Source: Haematobia irritans
Lineage: Eukaryota > Arthropoda > Insecta > Diptera > Muscidae
Length of the DNA stretch: 64,000 nt
Direction of reading: 5' to 3'
NCBI RefSeq assembly: GCF_050003625.1
Contig: NC_134397.1
Coordinates: forward strand, 145,513,526-145,577,525
Shown here piece by piece: positions 11,448-21,673 of this stretch. Numbering within the stretch: position 1 is the first letter of the stretch; every line of letters begins with the position of its first letter. The translations under genes were made by a program, and so were the position numbers. The notes beneath the pieces were generated by a model. The model saw only the letters and a program-made list of their open reading frames with translations. It did no database searches and was not told the origin of the DNA.

Positions 11448-12427
11448 ATACACGGATGAAAAAGACTGTTTTTCATATGTTTGGCTATAAACATTATATG
11501 TTTGGAACACAAATTTTTAAACACAATATTTTTGAGTGCAAGCATATAATGTTCATAAACTCGCATAACATGTTTGGGACATATATGTTAATATGTTAGA
11601 ACATATTATGTTTGGGACATAAAATGTTTGTAAATATAATATGCTTGGATGCAAACATATATTAATTTAGAAATAGCCTATAAACATATATGTGTTTAGT
11701 AGCTTGGAGCGCTATTTAACAGGGAGCGATATTGAATTAAGTTGGTGGTTGTTGCTTGTTATTACAAAATTAACATTTTATTTTTCCTTGGGCAATTGAT
11801 CAGCTACTTCTTTGATCCTTACAAACTGTGTGGTCCGCTGTTCGAATCCCCGTCCGGCAAAAGGTCAAATTAAAATAAAAAAATCATACAATTGAATAAT
11901 TTCTTCTACAATGTTTGTATTACAGAAAAAGGTGCTAAGAACTAAAAAATCTCGTGGAAGTGAGAAAGATGTGGGGGAATATACAATTGGGCAGAAACAA
12001 AATTTTGAGCATTCAGGTCGAAGACCTATGTTGTTAGCACCTATATTACCTGTTTATTTTCATAATTCATTATGATTGTAAATATATAAATAAATAAATA
12101 AAATTTGAGCACAATATTGTTTGGGAGAATTTTTTTAAGCATATAATATTTTTGGGTGCAAAATGCTTCCAAACATATTATATGTTCACATAATAACATA
12201 TTGTTTTTTGGAAGACAACATTATTGAATTTGGATGTAAAAATACAAAATGTTTGGAACTTAGACTACCCAAACATATATTGTTTAGACCAATATGCTTT
12301 CAAACATATTATATATTGGTAGAGATCAAACATATAAATGTTTGGGCAATACCCAAAAATATATATGCTTGAAGCAAAATATGTTTGGGAGTATATGTTA
12401 CAGAAGCGATTTTTTGTGAGCGTGTAG
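11448..12427. mobile_element. R6 element (ATATGTTTGGG repeats), interrupted by a SINE
   Basis: The sequence is built from many copies of AACATATTATGTTTGGG-like words in both orientations. It begins with ACACGGATGAAAAAGACTG and ends AAGCGATTTTTTGTGAGCGTG. It is inserted in 29-mer repeat, which stops at 11448 and resumes at 12427. No coding capacity. A family B SINE lies inside it. Confidence 0.6.
11811..11972 (+). mobile_element. SINE copy (tRNA-derived, family B), nested in R6
   Basis: A well-preserved Pol III B box (GTTCGAATCCCCGTCC) is followed by the family B body: AATAATTTCTTCTACAATG, TTTGTATTACAGAAAAAGG, ATCTCGTGGAAGTGAGAAAG and ATGTGGGGGAAT. The A box part is poorly preserved. Confidence 0.7.
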
Positions 12428-12642
12428 AAATAAAATTTTGACAACGTTTTCTATAGAAATAAAATTTTGACAACAATATTCTATTGACATAAAATTTTGA
12501 AAAAAAAATCTGTAGAAATAAAATTTTGACAACAATATTTTATAGACATAAAAGTTTGACAAAATCCTCTGTAGAAATGCAATTTTAACAAAATTTTCTA
12601 TAGATATAAAATTTTAACAAATTTTTTTATAGAAATAAAATT
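12427..12642 (+). repeat. R1 29-bp tandem array
   Basis: Several diverged 29-mers (ACAACAATATT and GACATAAAA variants) continue the array interrupted by R6. Confidence 0.85.
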
Positions 12643-13405
12643 TGTTTTGTTTTGTTATTGTTGGTTTTGTTCTTTAAGCATTGTTGTTGTTTTTTATTGC
12701 AGCTTAAAACCATACATTGACTAAACTACAAGAGTAGCTTAACCAACAGAGGAAAAGAATGTTTGTCAAATTTATTTGGGCAAAGCCCTATAGACTGCAA
12801 GATGGTTGGATGGACGCACGTTTCGGAATTACCTCATTCCTCATCAGCATCCTCTACTTGCAGCAAAACTATCAACCAATTATCAGAATAAATTCAGGCA
12901 GTTTATTAAACCCAACAAAAACCACACTTGAACCCTCCGAAAAAAGGTTTTACATTGATAGCCGGCTTATGCCGAAATAAATTCGAAACAAACATATCTC
13001 TTTTCCTATGCCACTGTCAAATCATCGATTTGAATTCACATGGCTGGGTTTATTTTGAGCGTGCCTCCTCTTCTTTTTCTATTTGTTTTGTTTTGTTATT
13101 GTTGGTTTTGTTCTTTAAGCATTGTTGTTGTTTTTTATTGCAGCTTAAAACCATACATTGACTAAACTACAAGAGTAGCTTAACCAACAGAGGAAAAGAA
13201 TGTTTGTCAAATTTATTTGGGCAAAGCCCTATAGACTGCAAGATGGTTGGATGGACGCACGTTTCGGAATTACCACATTCCTCATCAGCATCCTCTACTT
13301 GCAGCAAAACTATCAACCAATTATCATTGTTTTCCTCTGTTGGTTAAGCTGCTCTTGTAGTTTAGTCAATGTATGGTTTTAAGCTGCAATAAAAAACAAC
13401 AACAA
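12641..13405. mobile_element. R8 foldback element, tandemly duplicated
   Basis: 12641-12885 is repeated almost exactly at 13082-13326 (offset 441 bp). The second copy is a complete foldback: 76-bp arms at 13122-13197 and 13330-13405 (TTGTTGTTGTTTTTTATTGC...CCAACAGAGGAAAA and its inverse) differ at one base. The first copy has only a left arm, then ~200 bp of other R8 sequence including TTCAGGCAGTTTATTAAACC and ACATATCTCTTTTCCTATGCC. No transposase is encoded. A third copy is at 25031. Confidence 0.8.
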
Positions 13406-13744
13406 ATAAAATTTGGTCAAAATTTTCTAACGAAATGAAATTTTTGCAAATTTTCTTAAGAACTAAAGTTTTGACAACAATATTTTATATAAAATGTTGA
13501 CAAAATTTTCTGTAGAAATAAAATCTTAACAAAATTTTCTATAGAAATAAATTTTTGACAAAATTTTCTATAGAAATAAAATATTGACAAAATTTTGTAT
13601 ATAAATGAAATGTTGACAAAATGTTCTATGGAAATACAATTTTGACAACATTTTCTATACAAAAAATTTTTTGACAAAATTTTTTATAGAAATAAAATTT
13701 TGACGGAATTTTCTATAGAAATAAAATTTTGACGAAATTTTCTA
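13406..13744 (+). repeat. R1 29-bp tandem array
   Basis: 29-mers with characteristic variants (TTTTCTTAAGAACTAAAG, ACAACAATATTTTATA, TTTTGTATATAAATG) in the same order as at 15030-15200. This marks a higher-order repeat. Confidence 0.9.
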
Positions 13745-14022
13745 TAGACATAAAAGTTTGCAAAATAATTTTTTTTTGAAAATATTCTTGATAATTTGGT
13801 GATTAGTTTTGGCTCGAGTGGCAACCGTAGTCAAGATGCGGCCCTAAGCATTATTGAAGAAGGCACCATGAAAGAAACATATGAACTAACTTATAATATT
13901 GGTGCAGGGTGTAAAAACATAACATCTTTATTGAAGTGTGATTGTTATCTTTATTGTGGGAATTTATATGATTTTAAAATAATTCGTATCTACTGCTTAT
14001 TTAAAATATTATTTAAAAATAA
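13745..14022 (+). repeat. Duplicated 278-bp segment S, copy 1
   Basis: The segment contains TTTTGGCTCGAGTGGCAACC, the motif bordering several R1 arrays, and then a non-repetitive stretch that can be read as an open frame (GSSGNRSQDAALSIIEEGTM...). It is repeated at 15981-16258 with few differences. The frame is open in both copies but resembles no protein I recognise and is probably not a gene. Confidence 0.8.
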
Positions 14023-14752
14023 TATTTAAAAAATTTTGCCAAAATTTCCTATAGAAATAAAATGTTGATAAAATTTTCTGTAGAAATAAAATTTTGACAA
14101 AATATTCTTTAGAAATAAAATTTTGACAACATTTTCCATAGAAATAAAATTATGACAAAATTTTCTTTAGAAATAAAATTTTGACAAAATTTTCTATAGA
14201 AATAAAACTTTGACAAAATTTTCTTTAAAAATAAAATTTTGACAAAATTTTCTTTAGAAATAAAATTTTGACAAAATTTTCTATAGACATAAAATTTTGA
14301 CAAAATTTTTTATAGAAATAAAATTTTGACAAAATTTTCTATATTCATAAAATGTTCACAAAATTTCTTATAGAAATAAAATTTTTACAAAATTTTCCAT
14401 AGAAATAAAAAAAAAATTTTCTATAGAAATAACATTTTGACAACATTTTCTATAGAAATAAAATTTTGACAAATTTTCTGTAGAAATTAAATTTTGACAA
14501 AATTTTCCACAGAAATAAATTTTGACAAAATTTTCTTTAGAAATAAAATTTTGACTAAATTTTCCATAGAAATAAAATTTTTACAAAATTTTCCACAGAA
14601 ATAAAATCTTGACAAAATATTCTTTAGAAATAAAATTTTGACAACATTTTCCATAGAAATAAAATTTTGGCAACATTTTCTTTAGAAATAAAATTTTGAC
14701 AAAATTTTCTATAGACATAAAATTGTGAGAAAATTTTCTATAGACATAAAAT
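14023..14752 (+). repeat. R1 29-bp tandem array
   Basis: About 25 units, many with the CTTTAG or CCATAG variant at the palindrome centre. Confidence 0.92.
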
Positions 14753-14862
14753 TTTGATTTTATTCGATCTTTCTTTTTTATTAAATAGAAAATAATTATT
14801 CGTTTTTGGTATGTATTATTTCCGTTTATTCTTCAATATTATTCTTCGCAATTACGTTGACA
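14753..14862 (+). repeat. Spacer repeat inside the R1 complex, copy 2
   Basis: Same block as 11334-11447, here with an extra ATTATTC near 14837. Confidence 0.8.
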
Positions 14863-15203
14863 AAATTTTCTATAGAAACAAATTTTGCCAAAATTTTCTA
14901 TAGAAATAAAATTTTGCCAAAATTTCCTATAGAAATAAAATTTTGACAAAATTTTCTATAGAAATAAAATTTTGACAAAATTTTCTATAGAAATAAAATT
15001 TGGTCAAAATTTTCTATCGAAATGATATTTTTGCAAATTTTCTTAAGAAATAAAGTTTTGACAACAATATTTTATAGACATAAAATGTTGACAAAATTTT
15101 CTGTAGAAATAAAATTTTAACAAAATTTTCTATAGAAATAAAATTTTGACAAAATTTTCTATAGAAATAAAATATTGACAAAATTTTGTATATAAATAAA
15201 ATG
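14863..15203 (+). repeat. R1 29-bp tandem array
   Basis: Units carry the ordered variants GCCAAAATTTCC, GGTCAAAATTTTC, CTTAAGAAATAAAG, ACAACAATATTTT and TTGTATATAAATAAAATG. The same order occurs at 13420-13620 and, shortened, at 15557-15750. Confidence 0.92.
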
Positions 15204-15265
15204 CAATAGAAAATAATTAATCAAGCTTGAGAACGATCTCAAGCTTGATTAATTATTTTCTATTG
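15204..15265. repeat. 62-bp perfect hairpin, copy 1
   Basis: 29-bp arms (15204-15232 and 15237-15265) are exact inverse copies with a 4-base ACGA loop. The arms contain AATAGAAAATAATTAATC and AAGCTTGAGA. The right flank (AAAGAAAGATCGAATAAAAT) is the inverse of the nearby spacer repeat. Confidence 0.95.
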
Positions 15266-15445
15266 GATAAAAGAAAGATCGAATAAAATCAAAATTTCTA
15301 AATAAATAAAATGTTGAGGAAATACAATTTTGACAACATTTTCCATAGAAATAAAATTTTGGCAACATTTTCTTTAGAAATAAAATTTTGACAAAATTTT
15401 CTATAGACATAAAATTGTGACAAAATTTTCTATAGACATAAAATT
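15266..15445 (+). repeat. Inverted spacer piece plus R1 array
   Basis: 15268-15300 is the inverse of part of the spacer repeat. It then passes through TTCTAAATAAATAAAATGTTGAGG into normal plus-oriented 29-mers. Confidence 0.8.
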
Positions 15446-15556
15446 TTGATTTTATTCGATCTTTCTTTTTTATTAAATAGAAAATAATTATTCGTTTTTT
15501 GTATGTATTATTTCCGTTTATTCTTCAATATTATTCTTCGCAATTACGTTGACAAA
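15446..15556 (+). repeat. Spacer repeat inside the R1 complex, copy 3
   Basis: Nearly identical to copy 2 at 14753-14862, offset about 694 bp. Confidence 0.8.
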
Positions 15557-15750
15557 ATTTTCTATAGAAACAAATTTTGCCAAAATTTTCTATAGAAATA
15601 AAATTTTGCCAAAATTTCCTATAGAAATAAAATTTTGACAAAATTTTCTGTAGAAATAAAATTTTAACAAAATTTTCTATAGAAATAAAATTTTGACAAA
15701 ATTTTCTATAGAAATAAAATATTGACAAAATTTTGTATATAAATAAAATG
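15557..15750 (+). repeat. R1 29-bp tandem array
   Basis: Same unit order as 14863-15203 but lacking about 145 bp (the GGTCAAAATTTTC to ACAACAATATTTT units). Confidence 0.9.
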
Positions 15751-15812
15751 CAATAGAAAATAATTAATCAAGCTTGAGAACGATCTCAAGCTTGATTAAT
15801 TATTTTCTATTG
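15751..15812. repeat. 62-bp perfect hairpin, copy 2
   Basis: Identical to 15204-15265, offset 547 bp. Both arms and loop are preserved. Confidence 0.95.
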
Positions 15813-15980
15813 GATAAAAGAAAGATCGAATAAAATCAAAATTTCTAAATAAATAAAATGTTGAGGAAATACAATTTCGACAACATTTTCTATAGAAAAC
15901 AAATTTTGACAAAATTTTTTATAGAAATAAAATTTTGACAGAATTTTCTATAGAAATAAAATTTTGACGAAATTTTCCAC
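15813..15980 (+). repeat. Inverted spacer piece plus R1 array, copy 2
   Basis: Repeats 15266-15330, then runs into 29-mers matching those before segment S copy 1. Confidence 0.8.
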
Positions 15981-16258
15981 AGACATAAAAGTTTGCAAAA
16001 TAATTTTTTTGGAAAATATTCTTGATAATTTGGTGATTAGTTTTGGCTCGAGTGGCAACCGTATTCAAGATGCGGCCCTAAGCATTATTGAAGAAGGCAC
16101 CATGAAAGAAACATATGAACTAACTTATAATATTGGTGCAGGGTGTAAAAACATAACATCTTTATTGAAGTGTGATTGTAATCTTTATTGTGGGAATTAA
16201 TATGATTTTAAAATAATTCGTATCTACTGCTTATTTAAAATATTATTTAAAAATAATC
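15981..16258 (+). repeat. Duplicated 278-bp segment S, copy 2
   Basis: Second copy of 13745-14022, with a handful of substitutions. One creates a stop (GGGAATTAATATG) at 16198-16200. The R1 complex ends here. Confidence 0.8.
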
Positions 16259-16878
16259 CACGTTTTTGATTTCGAGTCGTCTTTAGATGAAGGCCAAAAT
16301 ATTGGAATAGTCTACTTTTTGGAGGATAATCGGATAAAATTTGTGAATACCATCTCCTGAGTATATATTTTTGCCAATGACAATGCTAAATTAAACGAAC
16401 ACTACTGCTGCTATCCCTTCGTTTAATCATCATATTTGGTTTTCGCTTTGATCATTATCTACACTCATCGATGAAATTTTGCCATTGTCAGGAATGTGAG
16501 ACAGAATGAAGTGTTCCCACCGGGTAATGCGATATGGGCGAGTGTGATCTTCATCGAGAAATGACTTTGCACTTGAGTTATTTTTTTCAGAAAAATGTAT
16601 AGTTCGGAAAAAAATCATGTTTGTGTGCATGTAAAAATGGTTGCTGTCTTTTTAACCGAACATACGATACACCCATGTTCGTGCCGGACTGAAAACAGTG
16701 AATTTAGTATTTTCCCTCCAAACATATAAAAATGTGTGAGAACTTTGTTAAATCACAGCTAACGCATTGAAGTTTTGAGAGACGCATTAAAAAGTTTTCG
16801 AATGTTGTGCAGGCAAGTAAGTCATCGAGACACGGTTTCATATTTTTAGTTACTCAAAAAAATATAACGTGAAAGGAT
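16259..16878. other. Non-repetitive-looking DNA, no gene recognised
   Basis: Moderate complexity with only short open frames. Nothing recognised. Confidence 0.35.
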
Positions 16879-17300
16879 AACCATAGATAGGACACAAAGG
16901 ACACACAGGCAAAAAAGCAATTATTTCCTTCCATATAAAATTTTAGACAACCAGTTACCCTTTAACGGGATGTGAAAATAATGTAATAAAAACTAACTCA
17001 AAAATTTTAATTTTTTTGTTAATTACATCTTCTTTCATATCTTTCTCACTTCCAATTATTTAGTTTTCAGTGAAATTTTGTAAATGGAACAAACTTCCAA
17101 ACACAAATTATATTTATTGGAGATTATACATACTTTTATTTTGGAAAACCATAGATAGCACACAAAGGACACACAGGCAAAAAATTATTTATTAAATTAT
17201 GGTTAATTACATCTTCATTCATATCTTTCTCACTTCCAATTATTTAGTTTTCAGTGAAATTTTTAAATGGAACAAACTTCCAATGGAACAAACTTATCCA
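16879..17300. repeat. Local imperfect direct duplication
   Basis: AACCATAGATAGGACACAAA...ACACACAGGCAAAAAA at 16879 recurs at 17147. TTAATTACATCTTC, ATATCTTTCTCACTTCCAAT and TATTTAGTTTTCAGTGAAAT at ~17020 recur at ~17206. The second copy lacks about 80 bp of the interior. Confidence 0.75.
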
Positions 17301-18013
17301 TATTTTTATTTTGGAAATCTGATGATCTAAACCACTTTTTCTTAGTTCTGGTACCTTAATTAAATATGAAATGGGTCCTGAAAACAAATATAACTAATGG
17401 TATAATATTCTTATTAACTATATAATTTTCTTCTATAAGAATACTGAGGCGGATATCCATATGCTAATATATCAAATAATTTGGAAATTTTGGAAGGTAA
17501 TCCTACTGTCTTGCTTGACCTTCTGTCTATATTCTTTAGGCAAACCTTATGACATTTCCGATGGATATTTTCAGAAAAAAAACGTTCGTACTTGTAAAGT
17601 ATCAATGACAAGTCCAAATGTCATCGGGTCCCACCCCTATTCGCGGCTATTTTACCACATATAAAATCCTTTGAATTGGTAGATAGACGAAAGGTGACAG
17701 ATGGTCTACGATGGTTAGACAAGCACTATGTTTACTCCATATTCAGTAGTCATTTTATTAGTAAATATGGAAAAATATTTATCGATTTTAATATTTTTTT
17801 TTCAATACAAATGTCTCACTTGCTGTACAGCAGATTGTCTGAGCGATTGTCACTCACATGAAATGTGAACAAAATACGTTGACCAACCAGCTAGGTTTAG
17901 GGAAGAATATTGAAATATCTTCTGTTAATAATATTAGCCACTGTTGTCTTAAGGAAAAATATCATATTTCATACTACAATAAATGAGACCGAGCAATATG
18001 CCGGTTTGTTGTA
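17301..18013. other. Unassigned; possible but unproven coding fragment
   Basis: On the minus strand 17617-17414 is open for 67 codons (ENIHRKCHKVCLKNIDRRSS...GYPPQYSYRRKLYS). It was not recognised, and there is no supporting splice or poly-A pattern strong enough to call a gene. The rest is AT-rich. Confidence 0.25.
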
Positions 18014-18181
18014 TTATGTCTTGCTAATTTTTTTTTCGTTTGACTCAAAATTTAATTTCGATAGTATAGCTTTGAAGTTACTATTTTGTTGTTGATTCCA
18101 TTGTAACTTATTGGTGTAGCCGAAGATCCTAACCCCTAACATAAGTGCGCCAACTATCACCACCATGCCTTTGACGCTCAT
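18014..18181 (-). CDS. Small ORF with a hydrophobic N-terminus (tentative)
   Basis: Reading from ATG at 18181 gives MSVKGMVVIVGALMLGVRIF followed by GYTNKLQWNQQQ, 55 codons in total. The ATG has a favourable AAAATG context. Residues 5-18 form a plausible membrane segment, of the kind found in small membrane or mitochondrial proteins or in a membrane-anchoring first exon. The first ~30 codons look more protein-like than the rest, so a donor site could end the exon early. No family was recognised, and it could be chance. Confidence 0.2.
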   Translation of the reverse strand: MSVKGMVVIVGALMLGVRIFGYTNKLQWNQQQNSNFKAILSKLNFESNEKKISKT

Positions 18182-18861
18182 TTTTGTCTTGTCCTTCAAT
18201 GAAATCGGATATTCTGAGAAGATAGTGAAGGGGTGACTTAGAAGAGGTTTCCAATATAAGAAATATTTTTTTGTCAATTACAGTTATTGGTTAAGAGGAA
18301 GGATAACCACAAAATTATAGAGACATTTGCATGTGGAGAACAATCTGTTTGTTTATGTTTGGTACATGGATAAATATTTTAATTAAATTCTAAAAATATA
18401 AAAACTAAACAAACGGACAACTATCGGGTAAAGTAATATAATTTTATTATACATGGGAAAGTCTTGTTGTTTTGGGGGGAGATGGCGCTTCCGCTATATC
18501 TTTGTGTGGAAAGTCCGCTGAGACGATAAAATGTATCCAGAGAGGAGGCAGTACTGCTAGAGTCGATAACAGCGTGAAAACAAAGATGAACCATTTTGTA
18601 CCAGAAATACAAGAGAATTTTATTTAGGTTATTCAAGATAAATGAGTAAATCTTTAAGGAAATTACCACACACAAAAAATCATTTATTTTATGAATTGTG
18701 TTCACAAAAATTTTTCAAACACTGAATTCATAAATTTTATGAAAGAAGTATGTAATGTTTTATATTATGAATTAAATGTAGTTTCCTTTCAACAATGAAA
18801 AAAAATTACTTTTACATATTATTTATGAAAAGAGCAATACATTAAATAAAAACCCGACCAC
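18182..18861. other. Unassigned AT-rich DNA
   Basis: It includes a moderately complex stretch (18440-18600) without a recognised product and a MITE-like stretch from ~18665 (CACACAAAAAATCATTTATT). Nothing is firmly supported. Confidence 0.3.
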
Positions 18862-19009
18862 CTCAGTAGGTTAGGTTGGTAAGGTTGCAGCCCTATTTAT
18901 CAGGCTCATTTAGACTATTCAGTCCATTGTGATACCACATTGGTGAACTTCTCTCTTACCACCGAGTGCTGCCCGATTCCATGTTAAGCTCAATGACAAG
19001 GGACCTCCT
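18862..19009 (-). mobile_element. SINE family A tail, 5'-truncated
   Basis: On the minus strand this reads GGAGGTCCCTTGTCATTGAG, CTTAACATGGAATCGGGCAG, TGTGGTATCACAATGGACTG and GGGCTGCAACC, and ends in a CCAACCTAACCTACTGAGG tail. This is the familiar 3' body of a tRNA-derived SINE common in muscid flies. The tRNA-like head is absent, but a head of the same family is at 55262-55392. Confidence 0.65.
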
Positions 19010-19503
19010 TTTTTAGTTGAGGAGTCATTGAAAACAAAGACAAAACTCATTATGGGATGCGACGCAAATGCACATCATACTATATGGGGAAGTGGTGACA
19101 TTAATACAAGAGGAGAGTCACTCCAGAGTTTATTTTGCGTACTAATTTGGTAGTTTGCAATAAGGGAGATGCCCCAACTTTCGTCACTAAAAACAGGCAA
19201 GAGGTTTTGGACGTCACCTTGGCCTCGCAAGAACTGAATGAAATGATATCTGAGTGGCAGGTTTTAAGTGAACATAGCTTCTAAGATCATCGCTACATCA
19301 GTTTCAAATTTGATGTTCATACCACCAAGACCATATTTCCGCCAAATGTTAGGAAAGCTGATTGGAATATGTATAGGGAATCGTTCAATATGATGATACC
19401 GGATATACAAATATAACACTGTGCAAGATATCGAACATGCAGTGCGCGGATTACTAAGGCCTTCAACATCTCACTGAAAGCTGCATGCCCTAGAGGGAAG
19501 CTA
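19010..19503 (+). pseudogene. Jockey-type LINE, endonuclease part
   Basis: The plus strand encodes MGCDANAHHTIWGS (an AP-endonuclease motif), DINTRGESL, then in another frame NKGDAPTFVT...EVLDVTLAS and SEHSF*DHRYISF. The SDH catalytic motif has its Ser codon turned into TAA, and one frameshift lies near 19123. These are the middle and end of the endonuclease domain of a non-LTR retrotransposon. The 5' end is missing. A D,D37,E transposon interrupts it at 19504, and it continues at 20792. Confidence 0.75.
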
Positions 19504-20789
19504 AAGGGTGATACGGTCAAAATTTGGTCAATATAAACTTGACGTATTTCTTTCAATTTTGCATTTAAAAAACCTGAACACCCCTCATTTTGAAGGTGTG
19601 TGTGTGTAGAATGTTGCTCCTATTTTGATTTTGGAATTCACTCTTCAGTTGTCAAAATGCCGTCCAAGCAAGAAGAGCAGCGTATCAAAATTTTGCTCGC
19701 GCATCGCGAAAATCCGAGCTACTCGCACGCAAAGCTGGCAAAATCGCTAAAAGTTGCCAAATCAACCGTTACAAACGTACTTAAAGTGTTTGGGAAACGT
19801 TTGTCGACAGCCAGGAAGTCTGGATCGGGGGGAAATCGAAAACCGGAAGCCGCTGAGAAGACAAAGAGAGTTCCCGGTAATTTCAAGCGAAACCCTAACC
19901 TCTCTCTCCGAGATGCCGCAAATAAGCTGGGTGTATCGTCTACAACCGTGCATCGAGCCAAAAAACGAGCCGGACTATCGACTTACAAGAAGGTAGTGAC
20001 TCCAAATCGCGATGATAAACAAAATATGACGGCCAAAGCGCGATCCCGGAAGCTGTACACGACGATGCTGACGAAGTTTGACTGCGTGGTAATGCACGAC
20101 GAAACCTACGTCAAAGCCGACTACAAGCAGCTTCCGGGACAGGAGTTTTATACGGCAGAAAGGGAAAGGTAGCAGATATTTTAAAGAACATAAAACTGTC
20201 AAAGTTCGCAAAGAAATATCTGGTTTGGCAAGCCATCTGTACCTGTGGCTTGAAAAGCAGAATTTACATAGCTTCCGGGACTGTCAACCAAGAAATTTAC
20301 GTGAAAGAGTGTTTGAATAAACGTCTGCTGCCTTTCCTGAAGAAACACGATTGTCCCGTACTGTTTCGGCCGGATTTGGCATCTTGCCATTACGGTAAAA
20401 AGGCCATGGAGTGGTAAGCCGCCAACAACGTGCAGGTGGTTCCCAAGGACAAGAACCCTCCCAACACGCCAGAGCTCCGCCCAATTGAGAAATACTGGGC
20501 TATTGTCAAGCGGAACCTAAAGAAGACCAAAAAAATTGCTAAGGACGAGCAGCAGTTCAAACAAACTGGCTTTCTGCGGCGAAGAAGGTGGCTGTACAAA
20601 ATCTGATGGCAGGTGTCAAGCGTGAGGCCCGGCAATTCCGATTTGGAAAAGCGAAAGCCTAACTGAATATTTTTCCTGAATTTTATACTAATTGAACTTG
20701 AAAAAGAAATTTAATTTAATTTTTTAAATAAACGATTTCACCGATTTACACGCGTTTTCCCTTGACCAAATTTTGACCGTATGACCCTT
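19504..20789 (+). mobile_element. D,D37,E mariner-like transposon (degenerate)
   Basis: 28-bp terminal inverted repeats start AAGGGTGATACGGTC at 19504 and are matched in inverted form up to 20789 with one mismatch. TA flanks both sides (19502-19503 and 20790-20791), as expected for the Tc1/mariner superfamily. The element is 1286 bp. It sits inside the LINE, whose reading resumes on the other side of the TA. Confidence 0.85.
19657..20662 (+). pseudogene. Transposase of the D,D37,E family, inactivated
   Basis: Begins MPSKQEEQRIKILLAHRENP. An N-terminal helix-turn-helix region has LAKSLKVAKSTVTNVLK and a second LRDAANKLGVSSTTVHRAKK. The first catalytic Asp lies in VVMHDETYVKADY. A frameshift near 20158 then puts the rest (ILKNIKLSKF...YLVWQAIC) in another frame. 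The second catalytic Asp is in RPDLASCH and the Glu in ELRPIEKYW, 37 residues apart, which defines the D37E group known from mosquitoes and other flies. A TAA interrupts MEW*AANN (20416-20418), and a second frameshift is near 20564. The terminal stop is at 20660-20662. With two frameshifts and a nonsense codon it cannot produce transposase. Confidence 0.85.
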
Positions 20790-20791
20790 TA

Positions 20792-21325
20792 AGGGGGAAA
20801 ATCGACCACCATGGTGGTCTACGGAGTTAAGTAATATGAGGAAATCCTGCAGGAAGCTCTTTAACAAAAAAAATTCCACCAGAGCTCCTGAGAATTGGGA
20901 CGGTTACAAGAAGAATCTGAGAGGATACAAGCGAGAACTGAGGAAGGCTCAGCAAGCGAGAACTGAGAAAGGCTCAGCTCTTGGAATGATTACTGCAGCA
21001 GTATTGAGAATGCGTCCAAGGCTTCCAGATTACGGAAGGTTCTAGCATCCACTAACTCTAGGTTTCATTAAAACATCGGAGGGCAATTGGACAATGTCCA
21101 GTGAGGAGACGCTGGAGGTACTATTTGACACACATTTTCCTGCAAATCAGACGGTTGAACCATGTCGGTCATTTTCTATCGAGGAAATTGTATCGGAATC
21201 TAGAATAAAATCGGCGTTAAATAGCTTTGGACCATTCAAATCCCCCGGACCTGATGGAATTACTCCTGCGGAGTTACAAGCAGTGATTGACAAAATTATC
21301 CCCTGGTTGTCGGCGATATATATAT
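20792..21325 (+). pseudogene. Jockey-type LINE, linker and start of reverse transcriptase
   Basis: Continues the LINE after the transposon: PPWWSTELSNMRKSCRKLFN, NWDGYKKNLRGYKRELRKAQ, then a short duplicated stretch (AGCGAGAACTGAG repeated at ~20926 and ~20956) and the reverse-transcriptase start FGPFKSPGPDGITPAELQAV. It breaks off at 21325 before the catalytic YADD motif, where an R4 fragment begins. Confidence 0.75.
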
Positions 21326-21598
21326 TTTGCCTCAGATAAACCGATCTCCAAACACACAAAAATTGGATCATATCGGTTCTTAAGTGTATATAGCCCCATT
21401 TTACAACCCCATATTTCAACTATGGCTCTACCTATTTGTAGACTTCTCTATATATACCGGTCAAGAGCTGAATTATATATTTCATCTGTTTTTTTGTATA
21501 ATATATACCACGTATGGGCTACATTTTAAATTTAGTAGACGATGTTAAGAACTTTTATGTTGTCTTACCATCGGCAATTATTACCTCAACCCAAGTGC
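21326..21598 (-). mobile_element. R4 element, minus orientation (left part of a split copy)
   Basis: It carries inverted R4 segments: AAACCGATCTCC, CATATCGGT, ATATAGCCCCATTTTAC, ATATACCACGTATGG and CTTACCATCGGCAATTATTACC. It stops within CTCAACCCAAG and resumes at 23293 as AATTCGATTTTGGATGACAG, so the R2b insertion splits one R4 copy. Confidence 0.65.
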
Positions 21599-21673
21599 AC
21601 AGAAAAAAATTTTAGTAGTTAAACTAACGCTAAATTTAATTTATTTTTATTGGAAAGAATTTATTTGCTTGTA

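Noticed and set aside
11080..15728. ORFs rich in ENFVKILFL and KFYFYRKFCQN
   Set aside because: They are readings of the 29-bp tandem unit, whose length is not a multiple of three but lacks stops in some frames. The same is true at 26695, 59927, 63204 and 63637.
10396..16258. Possible CRISPR array
   Set aside because: The repeats are directly adjacent with no unique spacers, and the genome is clearly eukaryotic.
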